Shown here piece by piece: positions 1-6,872 of a DNA stretch of 64,000 nt. Below the pieces are notes generated by a model. The model was not told where the DNA came from, did no database searches, and worked only from the letters and a program-made list of their open reading frames with translations. The DNA is from a bacterium. Its GTDB lineage: Bacteria > 4484-113 > JAFGCY01. Each line of letters begins with the position of its first letter. Positions within the stretch are counted from its first letter, which is position 1. The stretch covers positions 1-64,000 of the forward strand of contig JAGRNT010000015.1 in the NCBI GenBank assembly GCA_020440605.1, written 5' to 3'. The position numbers were made by a program, and so were the translations under genes.

Positions 1-118
1 TACGTGTTACTCAGCCGTTCGCCACTCTCAAGCAGAGCAAGCTCCACTCTACCGTTCGACTTGCATGTGTCAAACCTGCCGCCAACGTTCATCCTGAGCC
101 AGGATCAAACTCTTAGAT
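1..118 (-). rRNA. rrs: 16S ribosomal RNA, 5' end only
   Basis: Read on the minus strand this is the start of a bacterial 16S gene: AGAGTTTGATCCTGGCTCAG, then GATGAACGTTGGCGGC, ACATGCAAGTCGAACGG, and GGCGAACGGCTGAGTAACACG. The remainder lies off the left edge. The mature 5' end is placed about 8 nt before AGAGTTTGATC by analogy with other bacteria, so position 118 is good to a few bases. Confidence 0.97.
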
Positions 119-471
119 AAGAAGTTTGTCCATAAATCACAAAGGATTTTTGGGGGACCTGGTAAGAACCAGGTCCAGTTTGTTCGTAATGAATCGGACG
201 GTCCGAAACCGTCCTATCACTGGTGCAAAACTCAGATTGTCAATGTTCTGCCTGATTGAGGGGACACGCTACTGAGAGCGAGCCCCATCGCTCAAGGGAC
301 TGGAAGTATAACCCTGCCTCCAGATTGTGTCAATGGTTTTTCTCGATTTCCCCGAAAAACTCCGGGAAATTTCCCATAACGGGCCGGAGGCCGCATCCGG
401 ACAGGATTCCTGTTGATGAAGTGTTGACATCCATCAACCGAAAGCTGCTATCCATGGGCTCAGATCCGAGC
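119..471 (-). other. rrn leader and promoter region, no protein gene
   Basis: No convincing gene lies here. The leader between the promoter and the 16S start contains two perfect hairpins: stems 155-163/168-176 with a 4-nt loop, and GGACGGT/ACCGTCC around 198-216. It also contains a boxA-like stretch (GAACATTGACAATCTGAG on the minus strand, about 227-244). That stretch could equally be a weak second promoter, since it holds TTGACA. The hairpins may help leader folding or processing. Confidence 0.55.
305..333 (-). promoter_or_regulatory. sigma70-type rRNA operon promoter
   Basis: On the minus strand TTGACA (333-328) and TATACT (310-305) are separated by exactly 17 nt, with an A/T-rich UP-like stretch just upstream of the -35. 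This is a near-consensus strong promoter. It points at the 16S gene, with a predicted start near 298 and a leader of about 180 nt. Confidence 0.85.
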
Positions 472-1191
472 CTAGAAAACCCTGCCACCATCCACGGTGA
501 TTTCCTGGCCGTTCACGAATGAGGATTCTGATGAGGCCAGCCAGGCCACCACGGATCCGATCTCCTCCGGAGTTGCGGGCCGTCCCGCCGCAATCGGAGA
601 CATGTTCTTCTCGCTGACCGGATGGTTGTTAACGAAGCCGGGAAGCACATTGTTCATGCGGATGCCCTGTGCGGCATGCTGCGAGGCGAAGAGCTGGATG
701 TAGTTGCCCAGCGCCGCCCGCAGGGCACAGCTCACCGGGTAGTCACTGTTCGGATTGATGGCTGCGGCACTGGAGATGTTGACGAACACTCCGCCACCCT
801 GCCCCGCCATTACCGGCGTCACCAGTCGCGCGAGACGTGCCACACTGAGAAAGTACATCTCCATGCCCTGTATCCACTGCTCGTCAGTGATCTCCGTAAG
901 CGCGCCTTTCGCCGCATGACCGGTGTTGCAGACAACGCAGTCCACCCTGCCGTACTGACCAAGAGCTCCGTGGAAAAGCTTCTTCAGGTCAGTGAATTCC
1001 GTCACGCTTCCCTGTACATGGAACGCACCCAGCTCGTTCGCCAGAGGTTTGATTGCATCGCTGCGTGCCATCAGTGCCAGTCTGAACCCCTTCTCGTGCA
1101 GCTTGCGGGCACAGGCTTCGCCGATACCACGGGATGCCGCGGTTACAAGTGCGACGGGACGGCTGAGATCCTGCAGATGCTGCGCACTCAC
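472..1191 (-). CDS. SDR-family oxidoreductase with atypical active site
   Basis: This 239-residue protein has a Rossmann fold of the short-chain dehydrogenase/reductase family. The nucleotide-binding motif TAASRGIG is at 17-24, the NISS strand end at 138-141 and the conserved NNVLPGF at 180-186, with a C-terminal VNGQEITVDGG. The usual YxxxK catalytic pair is not intact: Tyr151 is followed at +4 by Cys155, and an alternative alignment gives Ser154/Arg158. I recall an SDR subgroup with a similar FPxSxxxR pattern, so this may be family-typical rather than decay. Substrate is unknown. The GTG start overlaps the stop of the upstream acyltransferase (GTGA), so the two are translationally coupled. 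It is the last gene of a three-gene operon reading from 2702. Confidence 0.85.
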   Translation of the reverse strand: MSAQHLQDLSRPVALVTAASRGIGEACARKLHEKGFRLALMARSDAIKPLANELGAFHVQGSVTEFTDLKKLFHGALGQYGRVDCVVCNTGHAAKGALTEITDEQWIQGMEMYFLSVARLARLVTPVMAGQGGGVFVNISSAAAINPNSDYPVSCALRAALGNYIQLFASQHAAQGIRMNNVLPGFVNNHPVSEKNMSPIAAGRPATPEEIGSVVAWLASSESSFVNGQEITVDGGRVF

Positions 1192-2066
1192 AATTCTGAG
1201 CCCTCCCGGGCATAGAATCGGATCAGGGGCAGCAGCCAGCGCATGAAGCGCACCTCAGACTCGGTGTCGAGTGCGCTGAAACTTCGGTCGGCTGTATCAA
1301 AGACGCTATACATCGGATGACGCAATCCTGTGTGGGTCAGGAGAATCCCCTCGCGCTCGTATCCATCATCAGGCCAGCGGCCTGATTCTTCTGTGGCTGG
1401 CAGATCCTCGCCTGGCTGCAGGTCTGGAGCACCTTCGCAGAATCGATCGAGCAGAGCGCACATGATGCGGTACTTGGCTTCGGGACTACGTGGTTCAAAT
1501 GGCTGCCCCATGCGTTCCGTCATGTCCCGGGCCGGATTGCCTCCCCAGACACGGTCGGCAGGAATATCCTTCGTCAGTACACTGCCTGCCAGCAGCAGGC
1601 TGCGCGCGCCGATTCTGACCGGGGCCACGCTGCATTGCACCCCGATCCAGCAGTCCTCGCCGAGACTCAGAGGTTGGCGGCTGTTGAAGCGGCAGCCCTG
1701 CAGGATGTCGCCGCCTGAGAAGTGAGTCCAGAGATTGGCATATGAACTGATCGTGCAGCCGCGGCCAACCTCCAGTTCGTCACTGCAGTTGAGCACTGCA
1801 TTCTGGCCGATCCAGCAGGCAGCCCCGATCCGTACATTGCCATATCCATATATCAGTGTGTGGTTATGGATCACTGTGTAATCGCCGATCTCAATCTCAG
1901 GAGCCAGGATCGTCACGTCATTGCCGATCAGAACATGCCTGCCCAGTCGCAGTCGCTGAGCCGGTCCAGTGACCCCCGCGATGCGTGTTCGCTCCCCGAT
2001 GCGGACCCCCTGCCCCAGTTCGTTGTCAAGGGCATTGATCTGCAGGTCTGCCGGGATCTCGCTCAT
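1188..2066 (-). CDS. hexapeptide-repeat (left-handed beta-helix) acyltransferase-like protein
   Basis: This 292-residue protein is dominated by imperfect hexapeptide repeats of the [LIV]GxxxxI type from about residue 18 to 175 (for example IGERTRIAGV, IGNDVTILAP, IGDYTVIHNH, IGAACWIGQN, LGEDCWIGVQ, RIGARSLLLAGSVLTKDIP). It ends in the typical WGGNPAR exit motif. Such proteins form trimeric left-handed beta-helices and usually transfer acetyl or other acyl groups, often to sugars. The roughly 100-residue C-terminal extension is not recognised. It lies 6 nt after the preceding gene and overlaps the following SDR gene by 4 nt, which suggests a shared small-molecule or envelope-sugar modification pathway (inference). 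Confidence 0.8.
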   Translation of the reverse strand: MSEIPADLQINALDNELGQGVRIGERTRIAGVTGPAQRLRLGRHVLIGNDVTILAPEIEIGDYTVIHNHTLIYGYGNVRIGAACWIGQNAVLNCSDELEVGRGCTISSYANLWTHFSGGDILQGCRFNSRQPLSLGEDCWIGVQCSVAPVRIGARSLLLAGSVLTKDIPADRVWGGNPARDMTERMGQPFEPRSPEAKYRIMCALLDRFCEGAPDLQPGEDLPATEESGRWPDDGYEREGILLTHTGLRHPMYSVFDTADRSFSALDTESEVRFMRWLLPLIRFYAREGSEL

Positions 2067-2072
2067 GCAGGC

Positions 2073-2702
2073 CTACTCTCCAGCTCCGCCGGACTCCGTC
2101 ACGCCCTGTTCCTTGAGGAGCTCTTCCCTGTTCTGCTGAGCCTCCACTGAGTTCATGTCGAGGGTTGTCATCTCGAACTCCCGCTTGAAGATCCTGTCCC
2201 GGGCGAAATCAGGGGGGTTCCCATAGGCAATCAGTTCCGAGTTGTCAAGCTGGTACATCCACCAGTCATTGCCCGTGCGCACCCAGACCGTGGGATCCAG
2301 GCCCATGCGCACTATCTGGCCCTCGACATGCACGTCGTGCGAACCCGTCACCAGAGCCCAGTCACCTTCGATCCTGAATTCCATGTCCTCCAGGCTGATG
2401 GCGGCCGCCGTGTCGAGCAGGTCCTGCCGGTGTGAATCGTCAAATTCCACCTGGAATGTCTCGCCCCAGCGGCGGGCCCGGCGGTTGAGCTCGGTTTTCT
2501 CGGCGACCTGTATCGCCGGTGTGTAGATCCGCACCATCGTCTCGAAGTCGAACTTCGCGCTGGCCTGGTAGAACTCCAGAGCCCGCTCACGCAGACGCGC
2601 ATCGCCTGCTTCGGCGGGTGGACTGTACTGCGCAGCGGAGGTCCAGCCCAGCAGGGCTGCAATTGCCACAAATGCTACTGAAATGAGCCAGCGTGCCTGC
2701 AT
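2073..2702 (-). CDS. secreted protein of unknown function, NTF2-like size
   Basis: The 209-residue product starts with a hydrophobic signal sequence (residues 5-24, ending near TSAAQ). A mixed alpha/beta region follows whose pattern (an early helix RALEFYQASAKFDFETMVRIYTP, then strands ending in WALVTGSHDVHVEGQ and DWWMYQLD) resembles SnoaL/NTF2-like folds. That resemblance is by eye only. A charged C-terminal tail follows. It is first in the operon with the acyltransferase and SDR genes. A -10 hexamer lies 6 nt before the ATG, so the mRNA is probably leaderless. Confidence 0.7.
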   Translation of the reverse strand: MQARWLISVAFVAIAALLGWTSAAQYSPPAEAGDARLRERALEFYQASAKFDFETMVRIYTPAIQVAEKTELNRRARRWGETFQVEFDDSHRQDLLDTAAAISLEDMEFRIEGDWALVTGSHDVHVEGQIVRMGLDPTVWVRTGNDWWMYQLDNSELIAYGNPPDFARDRIFKREFEMTTLDMNSVEAQQNREELLKEQGVTESGGAGE

Positions 2703-2708
2703 CGGTCT

Positions 2709-2717
2709 ATGATAGCA
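2709..2717 (-). promoter_or_regulatory. extended -10 promoter, leaderless start
   Basis: The minus strand reads TGC TATCAT and then 6 nt (AGACCG) to the ATG at 2702. An extended -10 this close to the start codon predicts a transcript beginning on or next to the ATG. No good -35 is visible. Confidence 0.5.
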
Positions 2718-2749
2718 AGCCTCCGATACAATGGCGGGGCGACAGCCAT

Positions 2750-3133
2750 ATGAAGTACCTACTGCACAGCCTGCTTGTCGGTGCCGGAGGGTTCACCGGA
2801 GCCGTTGCGCGCTACTGGCTGGCGGGCTACATCGCCTCACGCACGGGTGGCAACTTTCCCTGGGGCATCCTCGCCGTCAACGTGCTCGGCAGTTTCATCA
2901 TCGCCGTACTGCTGAACCTGCTGCCTGAGCGCTTCGGTGTTCCGGAAACCGTGCGCCTCTTGGTCAGTGTGGGCTTCCTCGGCAGCTTCACCACGTTCTC
3001 GACCTTCAGCTATGACAGCTATGGCCTGCTCAGCGGTGGCGAACCCGGCCGGGCCCTGCTCAACATCGGCCTGAATGTCGGCCTGGGTCTGCTGGCGGTC
3101 TGGGCCGGCTTTGCCCTGACCCGCGGAGCCTGA
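2750..3133 (+). CDS. crcB: CrcB/FluC-type fluoride channel
   Basis: The 127-residue, four-helix membrane protein matches the CrcB/FluC family in length and motifs: GAGGFTGAVARY (11-22), NFPWGILAVNVLGSF (35-49) and GFLGSFTTFSTFSYD (75-89). The family forms dual-topology dimeric channels that export fluoride from the cytoplasm. The start chosen is the ATG at 2750, which gives the usual family length. A longer in-frame start at 2693 would add a non-conserved tail. TACAAT at 2727-2732 is a possible -10. I looked for the fluoride riboswitch fold upstream and did not see one. The gene is divergent from the preceding operon. Confidence 0.93.
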   Translation: MKYLLHSLLVGAGGFTGAVARYWLAGYIASRTGGNFPWGILAVNVLGSFIIAVLLNLLPERFGVPETVRLLVSVGFLGSFTTFSTFSYDSYGLLSGGEPGRALLNIGLNVGLGLLAVWAGFALTRGA

Positions 3134-3141
3134 GTCGCCGG

Positions 3142-3150
3142 TGCTAGAAT
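3142..3150 (+). promoter_or_regulatory. extended -10 promoter for the transaldolase-family gene
   Basis: TGC TAGAAT matches an extended -10 (TGnTAnAAT). It lies about 34 nt before the ATG at 3184 and just after the crcB stop, with no clear -35. Confidence 0.45.
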
Positions 3151-3183
3151 CTCAGCGATCCCCCTTCCCCCACGAGGCAATAC

Positions 3184-3834
3184 ATGAAGATATTCATTGA
3201 CACCGCCAACCTTGACGAGATCCGCCGCGCCGCCGAAATGGGTGTGCTGGACGGTGTGACCACCAACCCTTCGCTCGTGGCAAAGGAGAAGTGCAACTTC
3301 AAGGAGCGCGTGATCGAGATCTGCAACATCGTGGATGGGCCGGTCAGCGCGGAAGTTGTGGCGGTGGACACCGCCGGGATCCTCAGCGAAGGCCGCGAGA
3401 TCGCAGGCTGGCATAAGAACATCGTGGTCAAGGTGCCGCTGATTGACGACGGCATCAAGGCCATCGTGCAGTTCACGAAGGAAGGGATCCGCACCAACTG
3501 CACGCTGTGCTTCAGCGCGGTGCAGGCCTACATCGCCGCCAAGGCAGGCGCGACCTACATCTCGCCCTTCGCCGGCCGCCTCGATGACATCGGCCATGAC
3601 GGGCTGGAGATCATCGGGCAGATCCGGCAGATCTATGACAACTACGGCTACGAGACGGAGATCCTCGCCGCCAGCCTGCGCCACCCGAAGCATGTGCTGG
3701 AAGCGCTGATGATCGGTGCGGATGTGGCAACGATCCCGGGCAGCATCATCAGCATGCTGACGAAACACCCGCTGACGGACAAGGGCCTGGCGAGCTTCCT
3801 CGCCGACTGGGAGAAGGTGAAGGATCTGGTGTAG
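3184..3834 (+). CDS. fsa: transaldolase / fructose-6-phosphate aldolase family enzyme
   Basis: The 216-residue protein is the short, single-barrel type of transaldolase (TalC/FSA-like). The N-terminus MKIFIDTANLDEI and GVTTNPSLVAKE (24-35) are hallmarks, and the Schiff-base lysine is Lys83 in VVKVPL. The family moves dihydroxyacetone units between sugar phosphates (non-oxidative pentose phosphate pathway) or cleaves fructose 6-phosphate. Sequence alone does not tell the two apart here. The stop codon runs directly into a palindrome array (TAGGAGG). Confidence 0.93.
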   Translation: MKIFIDTANLDEIRRAAEMGVLDGVTTNPSLVAKEKCNFKERVIEICNIVDGPVSAEVVAVDTAGILSEGREIAGWHKNIVVKVPLIDDGIKAIVQFTKEGIRTNCTLCFSAVQAYIAAKAGATYISPFAGRLDDIGHDGLEIIGQIRQIYDNYGYETEILAASLRHPKHVLEALMIGADVATIPGSIISMLTKHPLTDKGLASFLADWEKVKDLV

Positions 3835-3936
3835 GAGGTCAGCCGTAAGGCTGACAATAGGATCTAGGAGGTGGGTTGTAGGGGGTAGCGGAGGTCAGGC
3901 CCATGGCCTGACAGGAGGCCAATCCCATGGATTGGC
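3834..3936 (+). repeat. GGAG-palindrome array downstream of fsa
   Basis: Three palindromic units follow the stop codon: GTCAGCC-GTAA-GGCTGAC (3838-3855), TCAGGCC-CAT-GGCCTGA (about 3895-3911) and GCCAATC(C)-CAT-(G)GATTGGC (about 3918-3936), each introduced by AGGAG. Between the first and second is a linker (GGGTTGTAGGGGGTAGCGGAG) of a type that recurs near 38210, 57615 and 61072. The orientation is the same as that of the upstream gene. Confidence 0.75.
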
Positions 3937-3982
3937 AGAAATGCTTAGTGGCCGAAGCTGCCAGTCGCCGACAATTTGGAAA

Positions 3983-4052
3983 GCCGCCGGACATCCAGGG
4001 CGGGGATTGAGCCGCAGGCGAGATCCACGGGCGGGGATGTCAAACCGGCCGG
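3983..4052 (+). repeat. mosaic dispersed repeat, copy A
   Basis: This copy contains GCCGCCGGACATCCAGGGCG, then a variable insert, CCACGGGCGGGGATG, a second variable insert, and CCGGCCGG. The same constant blocks recur in the same order at 61356-61429 with different inserts. Confidence 0.7.
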
Positions 4053-4099
4053 CGGCCTGAGGCTTGTCAACAATGGAATGACTGGCGCGATTATTGATC

Positions 4100-4128
4100 C
4101 GGCAGGGCGCGGAGGCCCTGCCCTACGG
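4100..4128. repeat. covarying palindrome, copy A
   Basis: An 8-bp stem GGCAGGGC (4101-4108) / GCCCTGCC (4115-4122) with a 6-nt loop is followed by CTACGG. The copy at 61199-61228 has the same layout with one compensatory base-pair change. The surrounding 3835-4253 stretch (about 420 nt) holds only repeats, and I see no credible gene in it. Confidence 0.65.
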
Positions 4129-4253
4129 CATCAGTTGCCAATCAAGGATGCTTTGCATCTGGCAACGGCGGCGGGTCGCTGCCGATACTAAGAACTAACG
4201 TACTAACCACTTCTTCAACTTCAGATTGTGCAACTGCCGTAATTGCATGTCGA

Positions 4254-4376
4254 TTACTCCTTGCTAGACTTCTGATCCATTAAACGCAGAACCAAGGCTT
4301 CTAATACAGCAATTCTACAACTTTGTTGCTCCACTTGATTCATCAGAACTCCGACCTTTGCCAGTAGGTTATCCAT
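4254..4376 (-). CDS. possible 40-residue small protein
   Basis: An open frame from ATG at 4376 to TAA at 4254 encodes a 40-residue helical peptide with leucine/valine heptad-like spacing (MDNLLAKVG, QVEQQ, RIAVLEALVLRL). It lies 21 nt after the stop of the next gene upstream on the same strand. No Shine-Dalgarno site is visible, so expression is uncertain. A good SD (GGAG, 8 nt spacing) sits at its end before a 17-codon frame (ATG at about 4246) that runs into an octamer-repeat array. Both sit in an AT-richer patch bounded by related repeats. Confidence 0.3.
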   Translation of the reverse strand: MDNLLAKVGVLMNQVEQQSCRIAVLEALVLRLMDQKSSKE

Positions 4377-4397
4377 CGAATTGAATCGAAGGAAAAC

Positions 4398-4739
4398 CTA
4401 ATCCATCAAGTTCTGCTTCCCAACTCTTTGTCCGGAAGCAAACCCACTTCCTGCCAGGAATGACGATGCAGAAACTCCGATCCCTTCAGATTTGACTGAG
4501 TGGTTAAGCACCTTGGTAGGATAGTACTCCAGCCCTTCCACACTATTCCTGAGTTTTGCAATAGCGCCGAGGGCTTCATCCAAAGCAATATCAAAGTTGG
4601 TACTCTCGGGAATCAAATCACTATTGCCAGCTACATCCAACAGTTTCCTTGATGCGAGCAACTGTGATTGCAGAATGATCAGCCTATCGTCGGCCTTTTC
4701 AGGAACACCATTCAGACCTGAATCGGGATTATTGGTCAT
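4398..4739 (-). CDS. hypothetical protein, orphan, AT-richer
   Basis: The frame encodes 113 residues when started at the ATG at 4739, which has a good GGGAG...GGGAA Shine-Dalgarno. A longer start at 4766 lacks one. The protein is hydrophilic and helical at the N-terminus (DDRLIILQSQLLASRKLLDVAG) with a Ser/Gly-rich C-terminus (SASSFLAGSGFASGQRVG) that is weakly hydrophobic. I recognise no domain. Base composition is visibly AT-richer than in flanking genes. The patch is bounded by direct repeats (ACTAAGAACTA...) at about 4187 and 4867, which suggests later acquisition. Confidence 0.5.
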   Translation of the reverse strand: MTNNPDSGLNGVPEKADDRLIILQSQLLASRKLLDVAGNSDLIPESTNFDIALDEALGAIAKLRNSVEGLEYYPTKVLNHSVKSEGIGVSASSFLAGSGFASGQRVGKQNLMD

Positions 4740-4817
4740 TTCCCTGCTCCCATGGTTAACAGTCAATGCTCAAAACACTGCATGGCATTGCCACATTTGT
4801 TCAACATTTTCCTGTTG

Positions 4818-4906
4818 TCAGCCTCACGGCTGACCTCCCACGCCCGGCGGCGTGTCGCTCCCGCCACTAAGAACTATCAACTAACTAACTTCTTCCACTT
4901 CCCCTG
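4818..4906 (-). repeat. palindrome unit and octamer-type repeat
   Basis: A palindrome at 4818-4835 (GTCAGCC-TCAC-GGCTGAC) reads as a GGAG-led unit on the minus strand. At 4864-4906 a stretch beginning ACTAAGAACTATCAACTAAC repeats, with changes, the stretch at 4186-4226. Both are strings of TAAC/TAGT-type short repeats. Confidence 0.55.
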
Positions 4907-4945
4907 CATTGTTGTGCTACTGAAGTCGCAGCTCCGATTGCCAGA

Positions 4946-5037
4946 CTGACACCTGGCCTCCGATTGCCAGACTGACATCTGGCCTCCGTTGTCAGACTGA
5001 AGTCTGACCTCCCTGACCACCGACCACTGACTACTCA
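4946..5037 (-). repeat. heptad array plus three tandem GGAG palindromes after the CDGSH gene
   Basis: Read on the minus strand from the CDGSH stop codon, TG(A) runs into heptads AGTAGTC AGTGGTC GGTGGTC. Three palindromic units with a period of about 28 nt follow, each led by GGAG and ending CAA(C/T): GTCAGACT/AGTCTGAC, GCCAGA/TCTGGC and a decayed GCCAG/CTGGC. The orientation follows the upstream gene. Confidence 0.75.
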
Positions 5038-5492
5038 GCACTCTCCCGCCACACGCACTTGCCTTCGACGCAGTCCAGCTTGTTGTGCGTGCCGTCGCAG
5101 AACGGCGGGACCTTCGTCTGGCGGCACATGCACATGCTGGCCATCAGGGTCTCGTCCACGCGGAACTTGTAGCTCTTGCGGTTGGTGCAGTGCTCCTCCT
5201 CGCGGTGACTGTTGTCACACCAGGGCTGGGTCTTGGAATGACCGCAGGAGCACCATGAGTAGTTGCGCGGTTCGAGCTCGAGGCGCACATTGCTGTTCTG
5301 CACGCACACGCCGGGCACGGCATCCTCCGGCAGCGGCTCGGAATAGCCGAACAGCTGGATCTTGCCATCGCGGATCCAGATCCCCTCGGGATGGTCCACC
5401 TTGTTCAGGCACTGGCGCTGGGCCTCCATCTCCGCCTTCTGGCGGGCTTCCTCGGCAAGCTGTTCGGGGGTCTTCGTTTCCTGATTGTCCAT
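5031..5492 (-). CDS. double CDGSH iron-sulfur domain protein
   Basis: The 153-residue protein contains two CDGSH-type 2Fe-2S binding motifs (C-x-C-x2-S/T-x3-P-x-C-D-x-S/T-H). The first has Cys81, Cys83, Cys92 and His96 (the Gly of CDG is Asn). The second has Cys121, Cys123, Cys132 and His136. A charged helical N-terminus (1-30) precedes them. This family carries labile 2Fe-2S clusters used in redox or cluster transfer, and two-domain bacterial forms are known. No partner gene is adjacent. TATAAT lies 6 nt before the ATG, so translation is probably leaderless. Confidence 0.9.
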   Translation of the reverse strand: MDNQETKTPEQLAEEARQKAEMEAQRQCLNKVDHPEGIWIRDGKIQLFGYSEPLPEDAVPGVCVQNSNVRLELEPRNYSWCSCGHSKTQPWCDNSHREEEHCTNRKSYKFRVDETLMASMCMCRQTKVPPFCDGTHNKLDCVEGKCVWRESAE

Positions 5493-5498
5493 ATCTGA

Positions 5499-5504
5499 AT
5501 TATA
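5499..5504 (-). promoter_or_regulatory. -10 element, leaderless start of CDGSH gene
   Basis: On the minus strand a perfect TATAAT is followed by 6 nt (TCAGAT) and the ATG at 5492. Confidence 0.55.
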
Positions 5505-5702
5505 GCCTGCCCTGCTCTGACTCTTTCCACTTTGAGAAAGGTACGGTACCGGTGAAATCCCTGTTAAGACCTGACTGGATTGAGAAAGATGATGGTATCT
5601 ATTTGCATGGGGAAGTCAACTTCCCCGCATTCGCCCTCGGCGGATTACTTTTCTGGTGTACAGGGTGGCGGTCCTTGCGGACTGGCTGCAAATGGGAATC
5701 GA

Positions 5703-6872
5703 ATGTCTGTGAATACTTTCTCCGGTAAGCCGCGTGGCGGCATTGCCAGCCGAACCGGCTGGAGCACGGCGGCGGACCCCGAACAGGCGGTGCGGGAACT
5801 GCGAGAGCAGCTGGACCAGTCCGAGCCCTTTGCCACGATGTTCTTCGTCTCCTCCCACTACGATCTGGACAGGATTGCCAGGGAAGTGAGCCTGCAGTTC
5901 CAAGGCCCGGTCACCGGATGCACATCCGCCGGCGGGCTGTGCAGCGCTGGCTTCGTGGACCACGGGATCGTCGGCGCCAGCATTCCGCTCAGGCACATGA
6001 GCCTGGAACCCTATCTGATCCGCAACATCAACGAATTCAACGGTGAGCAGGCCCGCGAGCTGGCGGAGCGGATCACCGCCAACGGGATGCAGCAGTCGGG
6101 CCGGATGCTCGGACTGCTGCTGGTTGACGGCCTGAGCATGCGTGAGGAGATCACGCTTGCCAACCTGCAGCATGCCCTGCCGGAGGTGCCGATCTTCGGC
6201 GGTTCCGCCGGTGACAACATGGAATTCCGCCGGACCTTCGTCTACCACGACGGACGCTTCCACACCAATGCCGCTGTCCTGGCGATCCTGCGCACGGACC
6301 TGCGCTTCCGGCTCTTCAAAATCCAGCACTTCGAACCTACCGAGGCCCGGCTGGTGATCACGGAGGCGATCCCCGAGACGCGTACGGTGATCAGCATCAA
6401 CGGCTATCCCGCGGCGGAGGAGTATGCGCGCCTGGTCGGCGTGTCAGTGGAGCAGCTCTCGACTGAACTATATTCCTCGCACCCGATGTTGATGCGCGTG
6501 GGCGGCGAGTACTACGTGCGCAGTATCATGAAGGCCAACCCCGACGGCAGCCTGATGTTCGCCTGTGCGATTGACAACGGTCTCGTGATGCGCATAGGCC
6601 GAGGTGTGGGACTCGTTGAATCGCTCGACAGTGAACTGGCCCGCCTCAAGGCGGAAATGCCCGGCCTGGAACTGATCTTCGGCTGTGACTGCGCCTTCCG
6701 CCGGCTGGAGGCCCTGCAGAAGGGCCTGCAGGACGGGGTACGCGAGGTGCTGGGCCGCTACAACTTCATCGGCTTCAATACCTACGGCGAGCAGATCAAC
6801 CACCTGCACGTCAACCAGACCCTGACGGGCATCGCACTCGGCGGAGCAGACGGATATGCAGGGCGTGACTGA
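5703..6872 (+). CDS. FIST-domain sensor protein (NosP-like candidate)
   Basis: A 389-residue cytoplasmic protein starts at ATG 5703. An upstream in-frame start at 5580 would add 41 residues read through two small palindromes, so I prefer 5703. It has FIST N features (SSHYDLDRIAREV, GPVTGCTSAGGLCSAGF, GLLLVDGLSMREE, VPIFGGSAGDNMEF) and a FIST C half (INGYPAAEEYARLVG, RVGGEYYVRS, GCDCAFRR, GFNTYGEQINHLHVNQTLTGIAL). FIST proteins bind small ligands and pass signals to kinases. Some, such as NosP, bind haem and sense nitric oxide and are co-encoded with histidine kinases. Here the next gene is a kinase that overlaps it by 17 nt. Haem binding is inference. Confidence 0.85.
   Translation: MSVNTFSGKPRGGIASRTGWSTAADPEQAVRELREQLDQSEPFATMFFVSSHYDLDRIAREVSLQFQGPVTGCTSAGGLCSAGFVDHGIVGASIPLRHMSLEPYLIRNINEFNGEQARELAERITANGMQQSGRMLGLLLVDGLSMREEITLANLQHALPEVPIFGGSAGDNMEFRRTFVYHDGRFHTNAAVLAILRTDLRFRLFKIQHFEPTEARLVITEAIPETRTVISINGYPAAEEYARLVGVSVEQLSTELYSSHPMLMRVGGEYYVRSIMKANPDGSLMFACAIDNGLVMRIGRGVGLVESLDSELARLKAEMPGLELIFGCDCAFRRLEALQKGLQDGVREVLGRYNFIGFNTYGEQINHLHVNQTLTGIALGGADGYAGRD

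Noticed and set aside
2703..2749. Fluoride riboswitch before crcB
   Set aside because: The intergenic region is only 47 nt and I cannot find the conserved pseudoknot elements.
3976..4191. 71-codon open frame after fsa
   Set aside because: It lies wholly in dispersed repeats (mosaic element and covarying palindrome) and has no SD or protein-like composition.
4818..5037. Intrinsic terminators
   Set aside because: The palindromes could end transcription, but none is followed by a T tract. They are listed as repeats instead.
5580..5702. N-terminal extension of the FIST protein
   Set aside because: The frame is open, but it reads through two small palindromes (for example 5609-5626) and lacks family similarity. 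ATG 5703 gives the normal length.
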